Shown piece after piece: positions 23,911 to 34,489 of a stretch of DNA of 64,000 nucleotides. Origin of the DNA: Symbiodinium natans (lineage: Eukaryota; Sar; Dinophyceae; Suessiales; Symbiodiniaceae); assembly GCA_905221605.1 (NCBI GenBank), contig CAJNDS010000207.1, positions 64,001 through 128,000 of the forward strand, read 5' to 3'. Both the position numbers and the translations under genes were made by a program. How positions within the stretch are numbered: the first letter of the stretch is position 1; every line of letters begins with the position of its first letter. The notes under the pieces were generated by a model. That model had not been told where the DNA came from. It saw nothing but the letters and a program-made list of their open reading frames with translations, and ran no database searches.

Positions 23911-24726
23911 ATGCAGGGTACCTCGGACGAGCGGGAGCAAGACCCCGCAGTGGCGCTGATGCTGGCGACAGTGCGGATGATTCGAAACTGGGTCGAATCA
24001 AGCTTCAGCTCGACCGAGAGCGCGCGGATCGAGCGCAAAGGTCATTTGAAGGCTCGGTTTAAGGTGGAGCTATCGCCAGAGATGTGGAAGGAGCTGCAAA
24101 ACTTTGTGAAGGCCTCTTTCGCATTGTCCGGCTTGCAGTTGACGAAGCTGGAGCGCGGTGATGAAAAGTCCTGCATTGAGGTAGTCATGTCGATGGAGGC
24201 CCGGAAGCAGTTTGCTGCCAAGAACCCAGCAGTGCAGGAAAAGCCAGAAAAGCATTGTGATGGCTCAGAAGGCGCAGAAGGCATCCGCACCCCGGAGGCA
24301 TCGCAGCCTCGCTCCGTGCGTGAAGCAGTTCCTACACCTTGCAAGCACGCACAGGGTACAGCAAAGCGCCACGCTTCAACGTGTGACCCGATGCCGGGAA
24401 TGTCGAAGCGCAGCAAGACAAAGGAGTCAGAGCCGGGGAAGGCGGCAAAAAGCTGGATGCCCCTGTCGGACGTAAGTGCACATGACGTGCCTTGCGATCT
24501 GACGGGCATTGTTGCTGCAAAGGATGGTCTGACAGCAGCCCTGACATCGAAGGACCTGCACGAGGCTGTAGCTTGGCTAAAGGGGCTAGGAAGGAGGGAG
24601 GTCCTGGCCCACGAGCTGGAGAAGACCCGAATCGGCATCACAGTGAACGACTGCCGCAAGCAGGGAGATTCGTATGTCACGAAGCTCGCTGACATCTTGA
24701 TTCAGAGGCACTTCTGGGGACTCTGA
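23911..24726 (+). CDS. TFIIS N-terminal (LW) domain protein, uninterrupted frame
   Basis: ATG at 23911 gives 271 residues to TGA at 24724-24726. Residues about 1-110 form an ordinary helical region (VELSPEMWKELQNFVKASF), residues about 110-205 are Lys/Ser/Glu-rich and likely disordered with a basic SKRSKTK patch, and residues about 207-271 read AVAWLKGLGRREVLAHELEK, TRIGITVNDCRKQGDSYV and TKLADILIQRHFWGL. That last part matches the TFIIS N-terminal domain pattern 'L..L..L..t...L..T.IGktVn.lrkh......A..Li..Wk.l', a four-helix docking module of transcription elongation and Mediator-linked proteins. The central zinc-ribbon domain of true TFIIS is absent, so it is an LW-domain protein rather than the elongation factor. 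The start is the first ATG; the frame opens 30 bases earlier. An uninterrupted gene is unusual beside its intron-rich neighbours. Confidence 0.7.
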   Translation: MQGTSDEREQDPAVALMLATVRMIRNWVESSFSSTESARIERKGHLKARFKVELSPEMWKELQNFVKASFALSGLQLTKLERGDEKSCIEVVMSMEARKQFAAKNPAVQEKPEKHCDGSEGAEGIRTPEASQPRSVREAVPTPCKHAQGTAKRHASTCDPMPGMSKRSKTKESEPGKAAKSWMPLSDVSAHDVPCDLTGIVAAKDGLTAALTSKDLHEAVAWLKGLGRREVLAHELEKTRIGITVNDCRKQGDSYVTKLADILIQRHFWGL

Positions 24727-26191
24727 CGTGACATGTTGATAAGTCAACGGGAAGAGGGAGCTGGGATTCTCACAGACAAAGCGTGATAAAGCCAAATTGT
24801 CTGCAGAAGATTGACATGTTGTAGGTCGTTGGTGTTGTCGCAACAGAGTACACCAGTGCCAAATTTAAGCACGAAGAACTAAAAAGCACCCGCCTTTCAG
24901 AGGTGGAAGAAGGCCTGGCGAAAAGCCCAGGAGCTGAAGGGCTGAGGACTGGCGTGAGCTTTCGCTAAACCATGTATCATGTATGGCCCAGTACGCTGCT
25001 AAAGTTGCCGAGTTGCTCCTTTCGTTAGCCAGGACCGCGGCTCAATCCTGGAGCTCAAGCGTGGGGCGGATCCTCTGCTACTTGGGGGGCTTTGCGCGGG
25101 ATCTGCCTCGGACACCGTGGCGAGAATTGATGTAGCCATAGTAGCCGAAACTCCGAGTGTCGGAGGGCTTTTTTTGCAGAATGTTGCAGCAGTGAGGCTC
25201 AGTGAGGTATGTTGGCAGATGTTGGCAGAAAAGTGCCTGGAGGGACGAGTGGAAAGGAAGAAGTTGTCCCATGGCCACGACGACATCGTCGCGCCTACGA
25301 CCCGAATTTAAAGCGAGCTTTCGAGCAGAAATTGCGTGCCTGTTTGCGTGCCGGTTGCTCTTATGCTGCTCAGAGGCTCTGGCATGCTCTTGTGATCTCT
25401 CGTGGCTGCGAGTCTGCGCATGCTTTTGGCAGCTTCCGGCGTCGGCATCTTCCGGCACCATGGGAGGCCTGATGGCTCCAGCAAGCTCATGAAGGAACAC
25501 TCTCATGACAACACCTTTGTCAAGAATTGACTGGGAAGTGAAGGAAGGATAAAATAGACAAGGGCTGATCCCCAGATTTCCCCAAGCCTCTAGGACTCTA
25601 GGGCGGGTTTGGCCTGATGTGTGACGCAGATGTATCATTGGCCCACACACGAGTTGGACGAAGCAAACGAAATCATTGAGTCACTGCACGCCGCCTGAAT
25701 CAGTAGCCGGACAACATGATTGGAAACGTTTTGAAAGCCACGCGCCTCGGCCCCCAAACAGTTCAATTGGGCCCGGCTTCATTTGTTTGAGCCCGCTTCG
25801 GCTTCTGGTGCGCTCGGCGGCATGCATGACGATGCACGAGGGCGGTCATGAAGGCCAGCTCAGCTTGTCTTGGCATTTTGAGGCCCCACTGCAGAGTCGC
25901 TTCAGTCAAATGTCAAGACAGCTCTTTCTGTCGGGTGCTGCGCAAGATTGGAGAGTGCTCCTTCAGATGATCCTAAAGGGTCTCCCTTTGCCTGCATAGC
26001 AGCGTGCTTTCAACGCGTCGCCTGCACAGGCTCGGCGGCGAGTCAGCGCGGCTTCGTCACACCGAACAGCGATGCAAAGTCGGGCTGTCACATTGCTGTC
26101 ATTCTGTGGCTTCAAGATGGTCTCAGTCCCCATCCCGTAAATGCAGCTCCCTTTGCTCCCTTTTGTGGGTGCTCTTTGCAGTGCTTTGCAG
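24727..26191. other. stretch with one weak exon candidate
   Basis: The frame at about 25240-25472 reads YDPNLKRAFEQKLRACLRAG and then CSYAAQRLWHALVISRGCES before TGA. It may be a terminal exon. No other support. Confidence 0.35.
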
Positions 26192-29100
26192 GCTGACGGC
26201 AGCTGACCAGGCGGTGGCAGGCAGCCTTGCGAAAGCCGTCGGGGACAAAGCTGCCCGGGTAGATGGTGTTGGAACTGGCCTGCATCGCATTTCAGCTGAG
26301 GCAACCAAGCTTGCTCTGTATCCCCTGGACACTTGGAAGAGCAGGAAGCAGGCCACCCCTTCATACACATTCGCGTGGTATCTCACACTGGCCGATACCT
26401 GCAGTTGCCTTTTTGTGTTTTCGCCGGTTGCTCTCAGAGGCACGACGCTTTGGAGAGACGGCAGAGTTCCGGCACCTCCGCACGTTCACGGGTGTCTACC
26501 GGGGTGTGGTCTGAGCCTTGAGGCGGAAGCTGCAAGTTGGCTGTTGCAGCATTTGCACCGATTCTTGGCACTATGCCACGAGGTTCCCAAGCTTCTACTG
26601 TACTCTCCCTACCAGGCGGCTGGTTTTGAGACCCACCCTCCAAATGCCGAGTCCTTGTCATGGGTGCGGGCAAGCCCTGCGATGAGGCGGTCTACATGAG
26701 CGCCTACATCAGTGCTCGCGATGCCCTCTCCAAAGGCGACGATCGCTGAGTGCTGACATCACTGACATCCACCGGGCACCAGCCCCTTTGTGCCAGCAAG
26801 ACTTTGGGCTCACTAGACCGTGTGGGCGCAGCAAACTCAGCAAACCAAAGTCTGCGTCTGCATTTTTGGTTTGCTGTAATAGGCTGCGATGCACTTTCTT
26901 TTTACGGGCGTGGCTTCCGTTCGTTTTGGTGCACGTTTCGGTTTTTTTCGGAGGCGCAGGATGTATACCGGAGATCCTGAGGCAGCAGTTTGGGAACGGT
27001 TTCAGTCTCAGGGCCCTCTTTGGGAGGCCCTTCGCCCTTCGGAGACTCCGGCCTAACCTTCGTGGCAGCGGGAGTGGCCGCAGAAGCAGGGGCTCCTGAG
27101 CAGACGTTTGCAACTGCACTTGGGCTTCGGGTACAGGTAGAGACCAGGTAGAATCGGTGTAACTAGAACTCTGGAGGTAGAAGATGCACCAGGACATACC
27201 AGGACTTCAGGACTATTTCGAGGGATTTGCAGTGAAGGGTTTAGGAGGGGGCCCCAAGACATCAAGTAAGTGGCCATATGCAGCCAGGCTCACAGGCAAG
27301 GGCACGGCATGTCACGCGACAAGATCCCGAAAGCAGGGGAAGAGTGGGCCAGCATGGGGTCAGCCAGAATGCTAAATCTCTAAGTTTGCGAAAGGTGGCC
27401 GGCTCCGTTATTCGACTCCCCATGGAGGCCAACGGACGCGGTCTGAACACTTTTGTCTACCTATCCCCGAGTCTACCCACGGAGCGGCTATGGGGTTTGA
27501 ATGCCCCTTAGGGGCCTTGAAGGAACCGACCTTGATCGAAGGTGGCGAAGCTCCGGCTACAGCTCGGGGTCTACCGCAACAGCTGGCAAGCCTTCAAGGC
27601 CGTTGGATTGAGTGGTTTTTGTTCATCAGCATGTCCCTCAAACACCCAAATCCAACACGAGGGTGCTTCCAGTGAAGCTGCTTGCAGAGCACAGGGCTTG
27701 ACTCGATCAACTTCTGCACCCACAAGTATAATGCAGAGCCACCCCCACAAGTATAATGTAGAGCCACCCTCTGGAATCAAAAGTTTTCCGGAACTATTCT
27801 GCAAACTCAGTTTCTTGGGGTTGCCCGCTGTCGGGGTAAGTTTTTGGGATTATGGCAGCTGTAGTCCCAGGCTCTTTTTCCTTCACTGGTTATCTCAGGC
27901 TGACAGAAAGGCTCAAAGCCTCAGGAATCTTAAGGAGCCTTAGCTCTCGAAAACTCCAGAGGGACTTGTAAGCCTTGATAGTCCCATGTGCCACCTCTGA
28001 CAAGGACTTGGGGATGAACCTCAAGGACCTCTATCGAGGAAGTTTCTTGCGTGGCTGCCAAGTGGGGGGCACTTGCCTGGGGCACGAAGCATCCTCGGCT
28101 AGTCATCTCCGTCGGATTCAGGGATTGAGGTTGTGGACTCGGCTCTGTACCCCGTGTTTCTTCCGCTGAAAGCATGCAAAGACCTGGTTCGGAACGTCGG
28201 CCTTTGGTTTAGCTGTGAATCTGTCATGAAAGCCCCTTTTCCCCAACTGCTGCTGTCCAACTCAAACCCAGGGTTATCAACGGAAAAAGCGATCCAGTGA
28301 ATGTTCCACAGTTTAGTCTAGAGCGATGCATCATTCATGGACCTTCTGAAAGCTCGCTCTGAAGCAGTACTCCAATGCTAAACGTGGAGGCCGCAAACAG
28401 TCCTGCACGACTGCTGCTACAGCGCATTTGGGTGGTTTATTTTCGAGACCAGCAGGCCTTTCGGCCTTTCAAGAGCTCCTTCATCTTTTGCAGTTGCTTC
28501 GGATGGTTCGAAGAGTCCGAATTTGCAACTTAGAGACTTTGATGATCTTAACCTTGAGCATGCGCGGCAGCTCAGCCAGTTTCATGCAGAGTGCTTTGAG
28601 GAGGGCATTGATTCTTTGTCTCGGCGCAGGCAGTGGCTATTTTCCGTCCGTGACTCCTCGGACTTGCCAGCCGCCCTCTCACGATTTCGGTCTGTTGCCG
28701 CTCAAATGCTGAGACTGTACGAGCATCGTCTTATCCGCATGCGTCCGCGACCCCGAGGTGTATGAGAATCTCGCACTTGGCGTTGGCACTGGCACCTTAA
28801 CGGCGCTCGTGCGCTCCCCACCTGCGCTTTTGATACGCTTTGGTACGCGTTGATGCGCCTTTGATACGCTTTGATGCGCCTTTGACGTGCCTTGACGCTC
28901 AATTGTAAATTGTTTGCCTTTGAATGTTGGTGTGGTGAGTTGTGCTTGCCAAGAGTCCACCGAGGTGACGAATCCTCTTGATGTCATCAAGACACGCGGC
29001 TGTCTCAGTCTCTCGGAGTGTTGCGAGATGCAACGCCAACGCCAACGCCGAATTTTGGCTCACTCTTGCTTCCTTGCACAGGAATCATTGGCCGGCCTGC

Positions 29101-29440
29101 AGGCACAAGTCCCCCAGGCGCCATGCACCGTATGCATATGCATGCGTCCACATGTCGCGTCTTTCCGATGGAAAGTCACTTTCTGTCACCGTCCTGATTA
29201 GCGCTGCCACCCACTCAACAGATGAGCCGTTTTGGACTCTGCAGGCATCATCGAAACGGCACGGAGTATTTGGAGCCAGCGCCCAATCACACAGAATGGG
29301 TGCCGGAAAGCAGGAGGTCATCCGAAGCATCCAGACTTCATTTGCCCGCCCCCTCCCTCGCCAATGCCCGAGGTCTCGAGGGGATGCTTGCCTTCTGGCG
29401 AGGAGCAACCTGGCGCCTCGGCGAAAGGTTTGGATGACAG
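26192..29440 (+). CDS. mitochondrial carrier family transporter, about nine exons
   Basis: Separated exons give the three-fold repeat of this six-helix inner-membrane carrier family. Repeat one: EATKLALYPLDTWKSRKQ (26192 to about 26352), EFRHLRTFTGVYRGV (about 26440), CDEAVYMSAYISARDAL (26675 on). Repeat two: GLTFVAAGVAAEAGA (about 27050), VAKLRLQLGVYRNSWQAFK (27542-27598), NLKDLYRGSFLRG (about 28015). Repeat three: DPEVYENLALGVGTGTLTAL (about 28745), TEVTNPLDVIKTR (about 28956), GIIETARSIWSQ (about 29246), GMLAFWRGATWRL (about 29380). YPLDTWKSR and NPLDVIKTR match the signature P-x-[DE]-x-x-[KR]-x-[RK]. Repeat two's P-x-D part is not visible. An extra exon at about 28500-28740 (FDDLNLEHARQLSQFHAECF) would be a long insert or belong elsewhere. 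Substrate unknown. Exons end at GT and GC donors (TTCAAG|GCC). Confidence 0.75.
28828..28897. repeat. minisatellite, TTTGATRCGCyTTG-like units
   Basis: Five to six diverged head-to-tail copies of an 11 to 14 base unit (TTTGATACGC, TTGATGCGCC). It lies inside an intron of the carrier gene. Confidence 0.7.
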
Positions 29441-32400
29441 GATGGAAGGAAGATTCGATTCGAGCGGCCCTTTGCCCGTTGCCGGAAATTGAAAACTAAG
29501 GCTGCTGGCTTGCATCGCACAGAAATTGTAATAGCTCGCTCGGCGGACTGCCTCGGCAGGCGGATCCTCCACCTCGCTCCAAGTCATGGCGTGTGCCCTT
29601 GCCTGTGCCAAATCTGCCACTCGCTGGGTTTCAGAGGGGATTGTGAATCAGGTACATGCTTCTGTACGAGATCGCCAAGCTACAGATAGCTTCTTTGCGG
29701 GAATGACTCTGGCAATCGCCAAGCTACAAATAGCTTCTTTGCGGGAATGACTCTGGCAACTGGCTAGCAGCCACAGTGTATTCTGCATCTTCATTATCCA
29801 TTGTCTGGCCTTCGAGCCGTCCAACAGTCACGCTCACCTCCGAACCCAAGCTGTAAACCCCAAACCACTTAACAACTCTGTTGATGTCATTCCCTGCCCC
29901 CAATGATTCAATGCAGGCGCACAGGCGCATGATCGATTTTCACGGATTAGGCAATGGCCAGCTGATCCAGCTTCAAACACAATCTTGTCCACCTGCCCTG
30001 CCCAGTTCTTGCTTGTTGCTGGGTTGTCTCCAAGCCTGGCAACATAGCTACCATTTACTTTTCTGCCCGCCGCTGAGGCCCGACATAATCACATGGATAG
30101 CTGCCTGTCGTGAATGGGTGTTGGAGTAGGCCTCAAGCACCCCACCCCACCCTTGCAATCCACATCGGAACCTCGAGAGTAAGCCTCTCATGCTTTCCAT
30201 CGACTTGCCTGCCGTGGCCTCATGAGCGATGGATCCAGCAAGGCCATCGATCGGTAGGGTTGGGCTCTTGGAAAGGCTGAGGGTTGTCAGGCAAACCTTG
30301 AACAACTGTTGGCCAAGCCTTGCACCTGCAACGGACCTGGCAACTGGCAGGAGTACAGTAGGGTCCTGAAAATGCCCCCCCCCCCCCCTCTCCTCCCCTC
30401 TCCTCCCCCCATACACCCCCGCAAGGCATCAGCTGCCGCTGCAAGCGGGTCACTCTCTTTGGAGCAGGCAGAGGACAGCCAGCTTGAGGGATCCAGCTAT
30501 TAGCATCCGCTCTTGTCACATTGAAGACATCCCCCGAGCCCACCATTCTGGTTTCATGCCCTCGGCATTTTCGCAGGAGTCGCGCCGTGCAGGAAAGAAG
30601 GCCACCCGGCCTTTCATTGTGAAGGTTGCAGAGGGTTGCAGGGGATTGCCGTTGAGTGGGGGCCATCCCTAAGCCCCTAGAGCTCGGCAGCTTGAGCGCC
30701 GCCCGAGTTCGCCCGAGTTCAAAGGTGGAAGCCCAGTCCCTTTCGTATGGCGACGGAGTCTGGTACCCGGCCAATGCTGGCTCCCAAGATGGGCCCATGC
30801 TGTGCAGGGCGGCAGATTTTGTTCTCCGGTTTTTTTTGATTAAGTACTGGTCTTCTTTGGGTTCAATGAACTACCATGATGAAGGATAGATCTTCGGATA
30901 GATGCTTGCGGATCTTGCGGCAGGACGCAAACAGTAGTTCTTATGGTTCATGTCATCACGGCTGGAAGACAACCCGGCCGTCCGTTCGCAACACATACCT
31001 TACAGTGCACAAGGATGGAGGAAGGAGACAAAGGATAGACCCAAGGTATAGGGATGCAGTCGATCGCTCAGACTTAGCAGGGTACAAGTAGTGCCGACAA
31101 ACTTGTGCCTTGCCAGGTTCTGCAAGTTGCCCAGGAAACCGGACGTGTGAAGGCGGATCCCCATTGCTGATATGAGGAAAGCGGCCTTCTCGACGGTTCG
31201 GGTTGGTCTGTGGTAGGAGTTCGACCAATTAAGCCCCTTGCAATTTTGGAGCTCTTTTGCGAGAGTGGCTACTTTCATGCAAAGATAGGAAGGTTTTCCT
31301 CCGCTTCTCCTTCCATCCTACCAGTGCTCTTTCTTGAGGTCTCGGAGTCGGAAGCGTTGAGACATGTACGCGCGCACTCCGCAATTAGGTAGGGTTGGGA
31401 GTGGGGTCATCTCGGGCGCTTACTAGTTTGAAGAGTTGGTAGGCTTAGGGTCAGTTCTCTACTGCTCTTGGGTCCCTGTGCCCTCGGAGAATACGATCCC
31501 TTATATTGAGGGGCATCCTAAGAAGGGACAACAGGCTTGCAGCCAGTGTGTTAGGATGGTCTTGGGAGACCCTGCTGACCCCTTTCGTATTCCTCATGCA
31601 AGCACTGCAAGTGGGTCCGCAGGTGCATTTCCTGGGCTTTGACGAAGACGAGGCCATCTTGTCATCACGTGTTTGCTAGCGTGCGCAACGCCGCGTATCG
31701 AGGTTATCGGATGTTTCGGGGCTTCGGGCTACTGCATCTCGGGTTTGAGGTGTGTCATGGTGAGCCCTAATCCCCACAATGGCAAGGACGAGTGGCTTCC
31801 GTTGCAGAGCTTGCGGCTCCAGGACACTTGACCCAGCCGCCCAGCGTGGCCGATCTAAAAATAGCAAACGGTTCCTCTCACGAATGAAGGCTCCTCGAAC
31901 CATGCTTCTACGGCATTGTTCTGGTTGTTGATGTTCTTGAACTCATTGGAAGGCATTTTCTCTGAAAGCTTCTCTGCTTCATGAAATCCGGTTTTCGGGA
32001 TGTTGTGCGAGCATGTTGGGCTTTCAAGACTGTTTCAGTTCGTCTTCATCACCTTTCCGGGGTTGCCCTCGGGCCCATAGATGAGCCAAGAGCTGAGATG
32101 AGCCAAGATGAGCAAAGGCATGTCTGAGTCGTCTGAGGCCTCCGAATTTAGACTTTCCAGCAGCTCCGTTGAGGGTTGCGATTAAACGGCCCTGTTGTTG
32201 GGTGCTACCAGTAGGACAATTCCGGCATGATATGCATCTTCACTTCCTGGGCAGACGCAAGCGGCCGACGACGTTTTTTTGTCCTATCCGCTCTGTACAA
32301 GCTGTACAAGGGATCGCCGAAAGAGAGTTGGTTGCCTTCTTCGCCAGGACCCTTCCAACCTGAGCGGGAAGGCTCGGACTCGCGCATGCTAGCAAATGCC

Positions 32401-32596
32401 AAGCCCAAGCGGGAAGAGCATGTGGGCGCTTCTAGAGCTGCGCCTTAGGCAGTCCAGCCGCTGGCAATGCAAGCATGACAGTTTGGGTTGGTTGCCATCT
32501 TGGTGCCACCAGACAACAGATGTAATGCCTCACCAGGCCACCAAGCTCCAGATGTCTGCAGCTTTGCTGCATGTCCGTGGTTGCTTGTCCATGCAG
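29441..32596. other. stretch without supported exon
   Basis: Contains the 44-base tandem duplication listed separately and a C-rich tract near 30376-30390. A plus-strand frame at about 32345-32440 (PEREGSDSRMLANAKPKREE) is a weak candidate. Confidence 0.4.
29671..29758. repeat. tandem duplication, two 44-base units
   Basis: Units 29671-29714 and 29715-29758 differ at one base (CTACAGATAG versus CTACAAATAG). It is a recent direct duplication. Confidence 0.93.
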
Positions 32597-33250
32597 AGGG
32601 GATTCTCCTCCAAGGAACTGCTCAAGGCATTCAGAGGCACCGAGCAGTTGGTGCAGAAGGTGGGATGCGCGGGTGCTGGCAAGATTAGGTGGCACGTGTC
32701 CCTGGCCCTGAAATGGATGCCCAATGCTGCACAACCCCATCTCTGGTCCCTGACTTTGTCACAGCCTGAAAGTAGAAAGGCGAGGGCGGTCTGGGGCATT
32801 CTGAGGACTGGAAGGCTTGCTACACTGCTAGGCGGGTTCCGGAGAGGCTTTGTGGGCCCTTAACCGGGCACCCGACAAGGCAAGGCTGCACTTAGTGCCC
32901 CACCTCCCCCCCCCTCCCTCATCACCCTCTAATCCACCTCAAGAGGCCTCTCAAAGCCCCCATAAGTCAACCCCCTTCCAGTCCGCAGGTCCAAGACCAC
33001 ACGGGGCTCCCAAAGGAGGACGCGCGCTGACTGCCACAGTACTGGCCACAGAATTGTGGTCGCAAACCGCATGAAGATATGTGTGTGTGTGTGTGTGTAT
33101 GATGCGTGTGTTTTGTGTTTTTTGGTCTTGCTTCGCTGATGCTCTGGAGGAGCTCGAACGAATGAAGACGGAGGACTTGCAGGCACCAATCGGAGACGAG
33201 CATGGCCACAGCGCTTACTACCAGGGCTCCGAAATCAGTTTTACTAAGCC
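32597..33250 (+). CDS. two unrecognised exons
   Basis: Exon one (32597 to about 32661, after CATGCAG) reads RGFSSKELLKAFRGTEQLVQ. Exon two (about 33139-33250) reads ADALEELERMKTEDLQAPIG and then DEHGHSAYYQGSEISFTK. Both have the composition of soluble proteins. A short (GT)n lies between them at 33081-33099. Family unknown; they may belong to different genes. Confidence 0.4.
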
Positions 33251-33357
33251 ACGGCGACGATTTCTACTGATGCTAGTTGGAGCCGCTGCTGGATGGTGAT
33301 GTATGGTGTAGCATGGTGTAACAATTGCAGTTGTTGGTGTCGGATTGCCGAGCCGTA

Positions 33358-33420
33358 GCTGCTTCATGGCAGGCGGAGTTCGAGATCCTCGGCCTGGACA
33401 TGTCCAGTGCCTTCACAGCA
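33358..33420 (+). pseudogene. fragment resembling a LINE reverse transcriptase motif
   Basis: The frame reads AASWQAEFEILGLDMSSAF and then diverges. 'E-[FY]-x-x-L-G-L-D-[ML]-S-x-A-F-D' is the strand of non-LTR reverse transcriptases that carries the first catalytic Asp. Here the Asp after AF is lost (AFTAS). No other reverse transcriptase motif is recognisable around it, so it is at most a small relic. A chance match in a short segment is possible. Confidence 0.35.
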
Positions 33421-34489
33421 AGTGGTAGACACGAGACCACCTGGTGATGTGAAGGTGCAGGAGGGAGGTGGTCGGGAATTGTGTTAAGGTGCTGTCTCCT
33501 TCGAGCAGTTCGTCCAGGCTTTATTGAAGCTGCATGGACTCAGGAGGTGCAGCTGCAAGAGTCTGCCAGATGCAACGTCAAAGCATGCTGCAGTTTGCTT
33601 CTGTATCTTCAGTGCCCCGAGATTTTCAGCATTGCTCGCGCTTCCTTGTCCTGCATGGGCGAACTTGCTGAGCAGAAAGTGATAGGAAGCTGTAGGTTTG
33701 CAAAAGCAACCAGCCAACTCCAGGATACACAAGCGGAAGAGCGGCCACGACTTGCCAAACACTGGCGAGGCCGGGGGTGGATGGCAGAAAGATGCAGACT
33801 CCGACCTGGTGGGGGCTTTTGATCCCCTGCCAGATGCCTGGGCTATGGGGTGCTAAAGTGGAGGAGTGACAATCCTCCCTCCCAGCCTTGCTACCCAAAA
33901 GGTCGTGCGCCTGTTGACCTTTGCTAGTCAAGCTAGGAAGCGTTCCCAAGCGTGACCCGCAGCAGGGTCCCCCACCCCCCGCCCGCCTCCCCCGCCGCCT
34001 CCCTCCATCGTTTCCCAAGGCTGCGGGGAGCTCCGCAGCTACCGTGGCGGCGCCTCGCCTGGAGAAGGTGGGTTCAGTCAATGGTGCACCATGACCCCAG
34101 GCACGCTCTACAAACCGGAATTGGAAGCCTTGACTTGAATCAACAACTCCGAGGTACTTGTAGAGCCCAAAAGTCGAATCCTGCCAAACCCACAGGAGCT
34201 GCTGGATTTGAAGGAGAAGGCATGGATGCAGAGGGTTTCTGAAGTCCAAGACGGTTTCGGCACATGTGTAACCGTCTTGCCTCAGGATCATGAATCCAGG
34301 GCACGCGACAGAGGGCTGACCCATGGATTGTGTGGGTGTGTGACGTAAAGCATCGTGTCCTGAGGACAAGGACTTGTCAAGAGTCTGGAGTCAGTTTGCA
34401 CGAATGCAAGCATGGAACATCATGGAACACTCGAACGCTATCCACGCATTTGCAGACGGTTGTGTGCCACTTCCTGTTCGTCGTCGCAG
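33421..34489. other. stretch with weak candidates
   Basis: A frame at about 33625-33700 (IARASLSCMGELAEQKVIGS) may be an exon. The long minus-strand frame at 33626-34369 is not protein-like overall. Confidence 0.3.

Noticed and set aside
28828-29758. CRISPR-like array
   Set aside because: The repeats are contiguous tandem units without spacers, and the genome is eukaryotic.
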